This document shows, in pieces, positions 57,461 through 64,000 of a DNA stretch of 64,000 nucleotides (positions are counted from its first letter, which is position 1; each line of letters opens with the position of its first letter). A program made the translations under genes and the position numbers. A model generated the notes under the pieces. That model searched no databases. It saw only the letters and a program-made list of their open reading frames with translations, and was not told the origin of the DNA. Source of the DNA: Pseudomonas lalkuanensis (lineage in GTDB: Bacteria; Pseudomonadota; Gammaproteobacteria; Pseudomonadales; Pseudomonadaceae); NCBI RefSeq assembly GCF_008807375.1, contig NZ_CP043311.1:3948001-4012000 (forward strand). The letters are read 5' to 3'.

Positions 57461-59026
57461 ATGAGAAACAACCAACCTGTCACCCAGCGGGAGCGTAGCT
57501 TCCCCGCCGAGCAACGCCTGATTTCTACCACGGACAGCAAAGGCGTCATCACCTACACCAACGAAGCCTTCATCGACATCAGCGGCTACAGCCGCGACGA
57601 GCTGGTTCGTTCGCCACACAATCTGGTCCGCCACCCCGACGTGCCACCCGCGGTGTTCGCCCACATGTGGTCGACCCTGAAGAAGGGACGTCCGTGGATG
57701 GGCGTAGTGAAGAACCGCTGCAAGAACGGCGACCACTACTGGGTGAATGCCTACGTCACGCCCATCTTCGAAGGCAGCCAGGTCACCGGCTACGAGTCGG
57801 TGCGCGTCAAGCCGACCGCCGAGCAGATCCGCCGCGCCGAGGCCCTCTACCAGCGCATCAATGCCGGCAAGGCCGCCATCCCCAGCCGCGACAAGTGGCT
57901 GCCGGTGTTGCAGGACTGGCTGCCGTTCATTCTCATCAGCCAGATCGGTTTCCTCATCGGCGCCTGGCTGAACTCCCACTGGGGCTTCCTCCTTGCCGCC
58001 CTGCTTTCCGTGCCGCTCGGACTGATCGGCCTGGCTTGGCAGAACCGCGGCATCAAGCGCCTGCTGCGACTGGCCGAGCAGACCACCTCCGACCCGCTGA
58101 TCGCACAGATGTACACCGACAGCCGTGGTGTGCAGGCGCGTCTGGAAATGGCCATGCTCAGCCAGGAAGCGCGATTGAAGACCTGCCTGACCCGCCTCCA
58201 GGACACCGCTGAGCACCTTACCCAGCAGGCACGCCAGGCCGATGTGCTGGCCCATAACAGCTCCGACGGCCTGGAGCGCCAGCGCGTGGAAACCGAGCAG
58301 GTGGCCGCCGCGGTTAACCAGATGGCTGCCACCACCCAGGAAGTGGCCAACAATGTGCAGCGCACCGCCGATGCCACCCAGGAAGCCAACCGCCTGACCA
58401 GCCAGGGCCGCAACATCGCCGCCGAAACCCGCGAAGCCATCCAGCGCCTTTCGCAGTCCGTGGGTGAGACCGGCGAAACCGTCACGCGTCTGGCCCAGGA
58501 CAGCAACGAGATTGGTGGCGTGGTGGACGTCATCAAAGGCATCGCCGACCAGACCAATCTGCTGGCGCTCAATGCCGCCATCGAGGCCGCCCGTGCCGGT
58601 GAAATGGGTCGCGGCTTCGCCGTGGTCGCCGACGAGGTGCGCCAGCTCGCCCAGCGCACGGCCGAATCCACCGGGCAGATCCATCAGTTGATCGCCCAAC
58701 TGCAAAAGACCGCCGAGGAAGCCGTGCACACCATGGAGCATGGTCGTCGCCAGGCGGACGAAGGCGTCGAGCGCGTACGCCAGGCCGACCAGGCGCTGGT
58801 GGGCATCAGCGAGGCGGTCGCGAACATCGCCGACATGGCCGACCAGATCGCCGCTGCCACCGAAGAGCAGAGCGCGGTCGCCGAGCAGATAAACCAGAGC
58901 ATCAGCAGCATCGCCCACCTGGCTGACCAGACGTCCGGCGAGGCCCAGCGCACGGCGCTGCTCAGCGAAGAGCTCACCCACACCGCCCAGGGGCAATACT
59001 CCCTGGTGGACAGGTTCAACCGCTGA
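57461..59026 (+). CDS. Aer-like methyl-accepting chemotaxis protein with PAS domain
   Basis: Chemoreceptor of 521 residues. An N-terminal PAS domain (about 20-120: [27 protein letters not shown] and [17 protein letters not shown]) is of the Aer type, which binds FAD and senses redox state. Two close membrane helices lie at about 155-200 with almost no periplasmic loop. The signalling domain ends with the highly conserved hairpin tip ([20 protein letters not shown], then [15 protein letters not shown]). In P. aeruginosa the aer gene (PA1561) lies next to acnA as here and mediates aerotaxis. A shared terminator follows. Confidence 0.88.
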   Translation: MRNNQPVTQRERSFPAEQRLISTTDSKGVITYTNEAFIDISGYSRDELVRSPHNLVRHPDVPPAVFAHMWSTLKKGRPWMGVVKNRCKNGDHYWVNAYVTPIFEGSQVTGYESVRVKPTAEQIRRAEALYQRINAGKAAIPSRDKWLPVLQDWLPFILISQIGFLIGAWLNSHWGFLLAALLSVPLGLIGLAWQNRGIKRLLRLAEQTTSDPLIAQMYTDSRGVQARLEMAMLSQEARLKTCLTRLQDTAEHLTQQARQADVLAHNSSDGLERQRVETEQVAAAVNQMAATTQEVANNVQRTADATQEANRLTSQGRNIAAETREAIQRLSQSVGETGETVTRLAQDSNEIGGVVDVIKGIADQTNLLALNAAIEAARAGEMGRGFAVVADEVRQLAQRTAESTGQIHQLIAQLQKTAEEAVHTMEHGRRQADEGVERVRQADQALVGISEAVANIADMADQIAAATEEQSAVAEQINQSISSIAHLADQTSGEAQRTALLSEELTHTAQGQYSLVDRFNR

Positions 59027-59034
59027 GGACACGG

Positions 59035-59060
59035 AGAGGGCGCCAAAAGGCGCCCTCTTT
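59035..59060. terminator. Bidirectional terminator after the Aer-like gene
   Basis: AGAGGGCGCC at 59035-59044, loop AAAA, GGCGCCCTCT at 59049-59058 then TT. It serves the convergent hydrolase gene too. Confidence 0.88.
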
Positions 59061-59695
59061 CATTTCGGGGTACCGCCCGGAGCGGCCAGGAACGCCTCCA
59101 CCGATCCTGCGGCGGCTTCCAGGTGCTGTTCGTGACTGAAGCCCGAGGCCTTTAGCGGCTTCAGGTCGTGATCCCCCGCCACCAGCCATTGCACGCGAAT
59201 GGCATCCGACAGGCTGTAGCCCGCCACAGTGAGGCGGTCCCCCATGGGATCGCGCTCGCCCTGGACGATCAGGGTCGGTGTCTTCAGGTCCGCCAGGTGA
59301 GCGACCCGGGGTTTGTCCGCCTTGCCCACGGCGTGGAACGGGTATCCCAGGCAGACCAGCGCATCAGCGCCCAGCTCATCGGCCAGCAGGCTGGCCATGC
59401 GCCCGCCCATGGACTTGCCGCCGATGGCCAAAGGCCCTGTGACCTGCTGTCGCACCAGGGCATGCACCTCCCGCCAGCAGCCCAGCAACTGGGCCTGGGG
59501 ATTCGGTGGACGGCGACGCCCATCCCCCCGCAGGGCGGCCATGTAAGGGAATTCGAAGCGAACCACCGCAATGCCACGCGCGGCAAGCCTTTGCGCGATG
59601 TCGTGCATGAACGGGCTATCCATCGGCGCACCCGCGCCATGGGCGAGGATGAGGGTGTACGAAACCGGGCCTACAGGCCTGTTCCACAGGAGCAT
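59060..59695 (-). CDS. Alpha/beta hydrolase (KANL3/Tex30-like, dienelactone-hydrolase fold)
   Basis: Soluble hydrolase of 211 residues: [21 protein letters not shown] at the N-terminus, nucleophile elbow [11 protein letters not shown], Asp in GERDPMGDR and His in [10 protein letters not shown]. Such proteins are widespread and mostly uncharacterised. It is divergent from the ccoN operon with 108 bases between, so its promoter region overlaps the ANR/FNR box, and it might share oxygen control. Confidence 0.8.
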   Translation of the reverse strand: MLLWNRPVGPVSYTLILAHGAGAPMDSPFMHDIAQRLAARGIAVVRFEFPYMAALRGDGRRRPPNPQAQLLGCWREVHALVRQQVTGPLAIGGKSMGGRMASLLADELGADALVCLGYPFHAVGKADKPRVAHLADLKTPTLIVQGERDPMGDRLTVAGYSLSDAIRVQWLVAGDHDLKPLKASGFSHEQHLEAAAGSVEAFLAAPGGTPK

Positions 59696-59722
59696 TCAGA
59701 CTTCTCCATCGATAGTAGGCGG

Positions 59723-59736
59723 TTGATCCAGATCAA
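59723..59736. promoter_or_regulatory. ANR/FNR box upstream of ccoN
   Basis: TTGAT-CCAG-ATCAA, a perfect match to the TTGAT-N4-ATCAA consensus. Its centre (59729.5) lies 41.5 bases before a start of transcription near 59771, with CATGCT at 59759-59764 as -10. This is the class II activator layout, so low oxygen should induce the operon. Confidence 0.9.
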
Positions 59737-59803
59737 TAGCCGCCAAATGGGCTTTCACCATGCTTGCCGCGCAATCCAAAAACCGTGGACGGAAGCCCAT
59801 AAC

Positions 59804-61240
59804 ATGAGCACAGCAAGCAGTACCGCCTATAACTACAAGGTGGTCCGCCAGTTCGCCATCATGACGGTGGTGTGGGGAATCGTCGGGATGGGGCTCGGCG
59901 TTCTCATTGCCGCACAACTGGCCTGGCCGGAACTCAACTTCAACCTTCCCTGGACGAGCTTCGGCCGACTTCGCCCGCTGCACACTAACGCGGTGATCTT
60001 CGCCTTCGGCGGATGCGCACTGTTCGCCACCAGTTACTACGCAGTGCAGCGCACCTGCCAGACCCGCCTGATTTCCGACAAGCTCGCAGCCTTCACCTTC
60101 TGGGGCTGGCAACTGGTCATCGTGCTGGCTGCCATCAGCCTTCCGATGGGCTGGACCAGCTCGAAAGAATACGCCGAGCTGGAGTGGCCGATCGACATCC
60201 TGATCACCATTGTCTGGGTCAGCTACGCCATCGTCTTCTTCGGGACAGTGGTCAAGCGCAAGACCAAGCACATCTACGTGGGCAACTGGTTCTTCGGCGG
60301 TTTCATCCTGACCGTGGCGATCCTGCACCTGGTGAACAACCTGGAGATCCCGGTCACCCTGACCAAGTCCTACTCCCTCTATTCCGGTGCCACCGATGCC
60401 ATGATCCAGTGGTGGTACGGCCACAACGCCGTGGGCTTCTTCCTCACCGCGGGCTTCCTGGGAATGATGTACTACTTCGTTCCGAAGCAGGCCGAGCGCC
60501 CGGTGTACTCCTATCGCCTGTCCATCGTGCACTTCTGGGCACTGATCGCGGTGTACATCTGGGCCGGCCCGCACCACCTGCACTACACCGCCCTGCCCGA
60601 CTGGGCCCAGTCCCTCGGCATGGTGATGTCCCTGGTGCTGCTGGCTCCGAGCTGGGGCGGCATGATCAACGGCATGATGACCCTCTCCGGAGCCTGGCAC
60701 AAGTTGCGTTCCGACCCCATCCTGCGCTTCCTGGTGGTGTCCCTGGCCTTCTACGGCATGTCCACCTTCGAAGGCCCGATGATGGCCATCAAGACCGTCA
60801 ACGCCCTCTCCCACTACACCGACTGGACCATCGGCCACGTACACGCCGGCGCCCTCGGCTGGGTCGCCATGGTGTCCATCGGCTCCCTGTACCACCTGAT
60901 CCCGAAGGTGTTCGGGCGCGAGCAGATGCACAGCGTCGGCCTGATCAACGCCCACTTCTGGCTGGCCACCATCGGCACGGTGCTGTACATCGCCTCCATG
61001 TGGGTCAACGGCATCACCCAGGGCCTGATGTGGCGCGCAGTCAACGAAGACGGCACCCTCACCTACTCCTTCGTGGAAGCCCTGGAAGCCAGCCATCCCG
61101 GCTTCGTGGTGCGCGTCATCGGCGGCGCCATCTTCTTCAGCGGCATGCTGCTGATGGCCTGGAACACCTGGCGCACCGCCAAGGCTTCCAAGCCTGCTGA
61201 ATACGACGCCGCCGCGCAGATCCCGCAAGGAGCCCACTGA
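59804..61240 (+). CDS. ccoN2: CcoN, cbb3-type cytochrome c oxidase subunit I (ANR-controlled copy)
   Basis: Catalytic haem-copper subunit of 478 residues with about twelve membrane helices. The metal-ligand histidines are seen in [40 protein letters not shown], and [12 protein letters not shown]. It reduces oxygen at the high-affinity cbb3 oxidase. The start at 59804 ([16 protein letters not shown]) matches the second ccoN at 63391; a long in-frame extension to 59168 runs through the antisense of the hydrolase gene and is not used. By order and the ANR box it matches ccoN2 of P. aeruginosa. The stop overlaps ccoO (TGATG). Confidence 0.93.
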   Translation: MSTASSTAYNYKVVRQFAIMTVVWGIVGMGLGVLIAAQLAWPELNFNLPWTSFGRLRPLHTNAVIFAFGGCALFATSYYAVQRTCQTRLISDKLAAFTFWGWQLVIVLAAISLPMGWTSSKEYAELEWPIDILITIVWVSYAIVFFGTVVKRKTKHIYVGNWFFGGFILTVAILHLVNNLEIPVTLTKSYSLYSGATDAMIQWWYGHNAVGFFLTAGFLGMMYYFVPKQAERPVYSYRLSIVHFWALIAVYIWAGPHHLHYTALPDWAQSLGMVMSLVLLAPSWGGMINGMMTLSGAWHKLRSDPILRFLVVSLAFYGMSTFEGPMMAIKTVNALSHYTDWTIGHVHAGALGWVAMVSIGSLYHLIPKVFGREQMHSVGLINAHFWLATIGTVLYIASMWVNGITQGLMWRAVNEDGTLTYSFVEALEASHPGFVVRVIGGAIFFSGMLLMAWNTWRTAKASKPAEYDAAAQIPQGAH

Positions 61241-61851
61241 TGAAACAGCACGAGAAACTCGAGAAGAACGTCGGTCTCCTGGCGTTGTTCATGATCCTTG
61301 CCGTCAGCATCGGTGGCCTGGTGCAGATCGTGCCGCTGTTCTTCCAGGACGTGACTAACACTCCGGTCGAAGGCATGAAGCCCTATACCGCCCTGCAACT
61401 GGAAGGTCGCGACATCTATATCCGCGAAGGCTGCGTCGGCTGCCACTCGCAGATGATTCGTCCGTTCCGTGCCGAAACCGAGCGTTACGGCCACTACTCC
61501 GTCGCCGGCGAAAGCGTCTGGGACCACCCCTTCCTGTGGGGCTCCAAGCGTACCGGCCCGGACCTGGCCCGCGTTGGCGGCCGCTACTCCGACGACTGGC
61601 ACCGTGCGCACCTGTACAACCCGCGCAACGTAGTACCCGAGTCGAAGATGCCCGCCTACCCCTGGCTGGTGGAAAACACCCTGGACGGCAAGGACACCGC
61701 CGCAAAGATCCGCGCCATGCAGACCCTCGGCGTGCCCTACACCGACGAAGACATCGCCGGCGCCCAAGCAGCAGTGAAAGGCAAGACCGAGATGGATGCC
61801 GTGGTCGCCTACCTGCAGGTGCTGGGCACCAGTCTGAAGAACAAGAGGTAG
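61240..61851 (+). CDS. ccoO2: CcoO, cbb3 oxidase mono-haem cytochrome c subunit
   Basis: Membrane-anchored cytochrome c of 203 residues with one N-terminal helix (about 11-33) and one haem site CVGCH (Cys65, Cys68, His69); a Met for the sixth ligand is likely in the [13 protein letters not shown] stretch. It passes electrons from CcoP to CcoN. It starts at the last base of ccoN and ends four bases before ccoQ. Confidence 0.95.
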   Translation: MKQHEKLEKNVGLLALFMILAVSIGGLVQIVPLFFQDVTNTPVEGMKPYTALQLEGRDIYIREGCVGCHSQMIRPFRAETERYGHYSVAGESVWDHPFLWGSKRTGPDLARVGGRYSDDWHRAHLYNPRNVVPESKMPAYPWLVENTLDGKDTAAKIRAMQTLGVPYTDEDIAGAQAAVKGKTEMDAVVAYLQVLGTSLKNKR

Positions 61852-61855
61852 GGCC

Positions 61856-62023
61856 ATGGACATCGGAACCCTGCGTGGCCTCGGCACCCTGCTGGTGCTG
61901 ATCGCCACCCTCGGAGTGATCTGCTGGGCCTACAGCGGCAAGCGCAAGGCGGACTTCGACGAAGCGGCAAATCTGCCCTTCGCCGATGACGACCGGAACA
62001 AATCTAGGAGCAACCGCGCATGA
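61856..62023 (+). CDS. ccoQ2: CcoQ, small cbb3 oxidase subunit
   Basis: Small membrane protein of 55 residues: [20 protein letters not shown] then [20 protein letters not shown], one membrane helix and a charged tail with the typical [21 protein letters not shown] segment. CcoQ stabilises the oxidase complex. Its stop overlaps the ccoP start (ATGA, 62020-62023). Confidence 0.9.
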   Translation: MDIGTLRGLGTLLVLIATLGVICWAYSGKRKADFDEAANLPFADDDRNKSRSNRA

Positions 62024-62955
62024 CCACATTCTGGAGCTGGTACATATCCCTGCTCACCATCTTCACCCTGCTGGCACTAACCTGGCTGATCTTCGCCACC
62101 CGCAGTGGCGAGTCGAAAGGCACTACCGACCAGACCATGGGCCACGCCTTCGACGGCATCGAGGAATATGACAACCCGCTGCCCAAATGGTGGTTCTGGC
62201 TGTTCATCGGCACCCTGATCTTCGCTGCGGGTTATCTGGTGCTCTATCCTGGCCTCGGCAATTGGAAAGGCCTCTTCCCCGGCTATGCCGACGGCTGGAC
62301 CCAAGAATCCCAGTGGCAGCGCGAAGTCAGCAAGGCAGAGCAACAATACGGCCCGATCTTCGCCCGCTACTCTGCCATGTCCATCGAAGAGGTGGCCAAG
62401 GATCCGCAGGCCATGAAAATGGGTGGCCGCCTGTTCGCCACTTACTGCTCCATCTGCCATGGCTCGGACGCCAAAGGTGCCTTGGGCTTCCCCAACCTCA
62501 CCGACAGCAACTGGCGCTGGGGCGGAGAGCCGGAAACTATCAAGACCACCATCCTTCACGGCCGGATGGCCGCCATGCCTGCCTGGGGTGAAGTACTGGG
62601 TGATGAAGGTGTGAAGAACGTCGCCGCCTACGTGCGCCAGGATCTGGCCGGCCTGAAGCTGCCGGAAGACGCCAAGGCGGATGTGGAAGCTGGCAAGTCG
62701 CTGTTCGCCACTACCTGCGTTGCCTGCCACGGTACCGAAGGCAAGGGCACGGCCATCATGGGTGCACCGGACCTGACCCATCCAGCAGGTTGGATCTACG
62801 GCTCCAGCCTTGCCCAGCTGCAACAGACCATCCGCCACGGCCGCAACGGCCAAATGCCAGCCCAGCAGGAATACCTGGGTCAGGACAAGGTCCATGTCCT
62901 GGCTGCGTACATCTACAACCTCTCCCGCAAGGATCAGGAGCTGGCCATCAAATAA
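62020..62955 (+). CDS. ccoP2: CcoP, cbb3 oxidase di-haem cytochrome c subunit
   Basis: Di-haem cytochrome c of 311 residues. Two N-terminal membrane helices (about 5-25 and 57-77) hold it in the inner membrane; the haem sites are CSICH (143-147) and CVACH (233-237). It takes electrons from soluble cytochromes and gives them to CcoO. It ends the ccoNOQP operon. Hairpins follow at 62966-63113. Confidence 0.95.
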   Translation: MTTFWSWYISLLTIFTLLALTWLIFATRSGESKGTTDQTMGHAFDGIEEYDNPLPKWWFWLFIGTLIFAAGYLVLYPGLGNWKGLFPGYADGWTQESQWQREVSKAEQQYGPIFARYSAMSIEEVAKDPQAMKMGGRLFATYCSICHGSDAKGALGFPNLTDSNWRWGGEPETIKTTILHGRMAAMPAWGEVLGDEGVKNVAAYVRQDLAGLKLPEDAKADVEAGKSLFATTCVACHGTEGKGTAIMGAPDLTHPAGWIYGSSLAQLQQTIRHGRNGQMPAQQEYLGQDKVHVLAAYIYNLSRKDQELAIK

Positions 62956-62965
62956 CCACAAAGTC

Positions 62966-63113
62966 GGAGCGGCGCAGGGAAGCGCAGCTCCAACCTGGCA
63001 GCCAGGCTCTCGAGCCGAACTGCAAGCCGCGCAAAATGGCACCCTGAGCCGGGTGCCTAGGACACAGGGAAGTGTCCACCCCTCCTCTTATATAGTGCGA
63101 CTCAGTGTCGCAC
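62966..63113. other. Cluster of inverted repeats between the two cco operons
   Basis: Four dyads follow ccoP in a row: GGAGC...GCTCC with inner GCGC...GCGC (62966-62991), GGCACCC-TGAGCC-GGGTGCC (63038-63057), GACAC-GTGTC (63061-63076) and GTGCGAC-TCAGT-GTCGCAC (63095-63113). None has a T-run. They may terminate transcription with Rho, protect mRNA ends, or bind a regulator. The remaining bases up to 63390 hold no gene and a candidate promoter at 63310-63338. Confidence 0.5.
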
Positions 63114-63309
63114 CTCTCCGACCAGTTGCACCCTCCTCGCTTTGACATGGGCTAAGCTGCTTTCCAGTCGCCACTTGTCACAACTCCAAGGCGATCCTTC
63201 CAGTCACGCGACACATCAGGCTTCGACGGCACACCGAAGAGAGCCGCCAGCACAGCCGCAAATCCTTGTCCAGTGGGCCTCCCAGCCTGGATTGTGTCGG
63301 CTTGTGTCG

Positions 63310-63338
63310 TTGCATTGGCTACCCTCTTTCTCCATACT
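63310..63338 (+). promoter_or_regulatory. Candidate sigma-70 promoter of the second ccoN
   Basis: TTGCAT at 63310-63315, 17 bases, CATACT at 63333-63338; transcription would start near 63345. Directly upstream TTGTGTCG occurs twice (63292-63299 and 63302-63309). I see no ANR/FNR box here, consistent with the more constitutive cbb3-1 of P. aeruginosa. Confidence 0.5.
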
Positions 63339-63390
63339 TGCCGCCGATTTTTTGTCCCCAAAAAACTCCATTAACCGTGGAACCCCTAGC

Positions 63391-64000
63391 ATGAGCACAG
63401 CAATCAGTCAGACTGCTTATAACTATAAGGTGGTCCGCCAGTTCGCCATTATGACGGTGATCTGGGGGGTCATAGGGATGGGTCTAGGCGTGTTCATCGC
63501 CGCACAACTCGTGTGGCCGGAACTCAACCTGAACCTGCCTTGGACCTCGTTCGGCCGCCTGCGCCCCCTGCATACCAACGCGGTGATCTTCGCCTTCGGC
63601 GGATGCGCACTGTTCGCCACCTCCTACTACGTGGTGCAGCGCACCTGCCAGGCTCGCCTGGTATCCGACAGTCTGGCCGCCTTCACCTTCTGGGGTTGGC
63701 AAGCCGTAATCGTGCTGGCAGTCATCACCCTGCCGCTGGGTTACACCTCCTCCAAGGAATACGCTGAGCTCGAGTGGCCGATCGACATCCTCCTGGGTAT
63801 CGTCTGGATCACCTACGCTGTCGTCTTCTTCGGCACCATCATGAAGCGCAAGACCAAGCACATCTATGTGGGCAACTGGTTCTTTGGCGCCTTCATCCTG
63901 GTAACCGCCATGCTGCACATCGTCAACAGCATGGAAATGCCGGTTTACGCCTTCAAGTCGTACTCCATGTACGCCGGCGCAACCGACGCCATGATCCAGT
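63391..64000 (+). CDS. ccoN1: Second CcoN, cbb3 oxidase subunit I (partial, runs off the window)
   Basis: The first 203 codons of a second catalytic subunit gene, very similar to the one at 59804 (both start with MSTA and share [16 protein letters not shown], and [14 protein letters not shown]). Differences such as [15 protein letters not shown] for [16 protein letters not shown] show that it is a separate copy, not an assembly repeat. By order it corresponds to ccoN1. The gene continues beyond base 64000. Confidence 0.92.
   Translation, partial: MSTAISQTAYNYKVVRQFAIMTVIWGVIGMGLGVFIAAQLVWPELNLNLPWTSFGRLRPLHTNAVIFAFGGCALFATSYYVVQRTCQARLVSDSLAAFTFWGWQAVIVLAVITLPLGYTSSKEYAELEWPIDILLGIVWITYAVVFFGTIMKRKTKHIYVGNWFFGAFILVTAMLHIVNSMEMPVYAFKSYSMYAGATDAMIQ

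Noticed and set aside
59168..59803. Upstream extension of ccoN by 212 residues
   Set aside because: It reads the antisense of the hydrolase gene and crosses the ANR box and promoter; the second ccoN starts at the equivalent of 59804.

Overview
The window is a stretch of bacterial chromosome from a GC-rich gammaproteobacterium of the genus Pseudomonas in the broad sense, close to the P. aeruginosa / P. resinovorans side of the genus. Evidence: a complete atuB-H acyclic-terpene block, PilZ between holB and tatD, a Pseudomonas-type tandem of cbb3 oxidase operons, an ETF dehydrogenase gene with a PsrA-like box, and REP-type intergenic repeats typical of the genus. I saw no tRNA, rRNA, CRISPR array, transposase, integrase or prophage gene.

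Layout. (1) 1-9661: atuB-C-D-E-F-G-H, the acyclic terpene (citronellol/geraniol) and branched-chain acyl-CoA degradation genes, all on +, with four REP-like elements between genes. (2) 9695-14820, all on -: a MocR-type regulator, a von Willebrand lipoprotein, an ECF sigma factor and its membrane anti-sigma (SbrI/SbrR-like), and a proline-rich lipoprotein. (3) 14975-16970, -: a tight three-gene envelope unit (solute-binding protein, DUF4398 lipoprotein, OmpA lipoprotein). (4) 17086-21828: phospholipase PlaF, then etfBA divergent from ETF:ubiquinone oxidoreductase. (5) 21881-26246: two small conserved genes, a MoaA-like radical SAM enzyme, a TetR regulator, a class V aminotransferase and a likely RgsA small RNA. 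(6) 26283-36386, -: the fatty-acid/cell-division-type cluster yceD-rpmF-plsX-fabD-fabG-acpP-fabF-pabC-mltG-tmk-holB-pilZ-tatD. (7) 36497-43405: maf, sppA, a HAD phosphatase, rluC, and rne with a long structured leader. (8) 43476-48847: an ABC half-transporter, DoxX and DCC redox-type proteins, an ATP-NAD-kinase-like protein, a 58-residue small protein and pdxB. (9) 49116-57231: a MATE exporter, GGCT/tusA, an S15-type lipoprotein hydrolase, rlmM and acnA. (10) 57461-64000: an Aer-like chemoreceptor, a hydrolase, a complete ccoNOQP operon with an ANR/FNR box, and the start of a second ccoN.

The genes form a coherent metabolic picture: acyl-CoA oxidation (atuD and other acyl-CoA dehydrogenases) passes electrons to EtfAB and then ETF-QO; fatty acids are rebuilt by the fab cluster; respiration ends at two cbb3 oxidases with different promoter types. 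Compared with my memory of P. aeruginosa PAO1, the window joins blocks that lie apart there (around PA2887-2900, PA2949-2976, PA1386, PA1571-1572, PA1361-1375 and PA1554-1564), so it is a mosaic of conserved segments rather than one syntenic run.

I found no clear candidate for a wholly undescribed system. The most informative non-gene signals are the direct-repeat operator in front of the MocR gene, the PsrA-like box and promoter in front of ETF-QO, the near-leaderless promoter of yceD, the structured rne leader, the RgsA-like RNA with a 31-codon reading frame inside it, and the PECR-like active site of AtuB.
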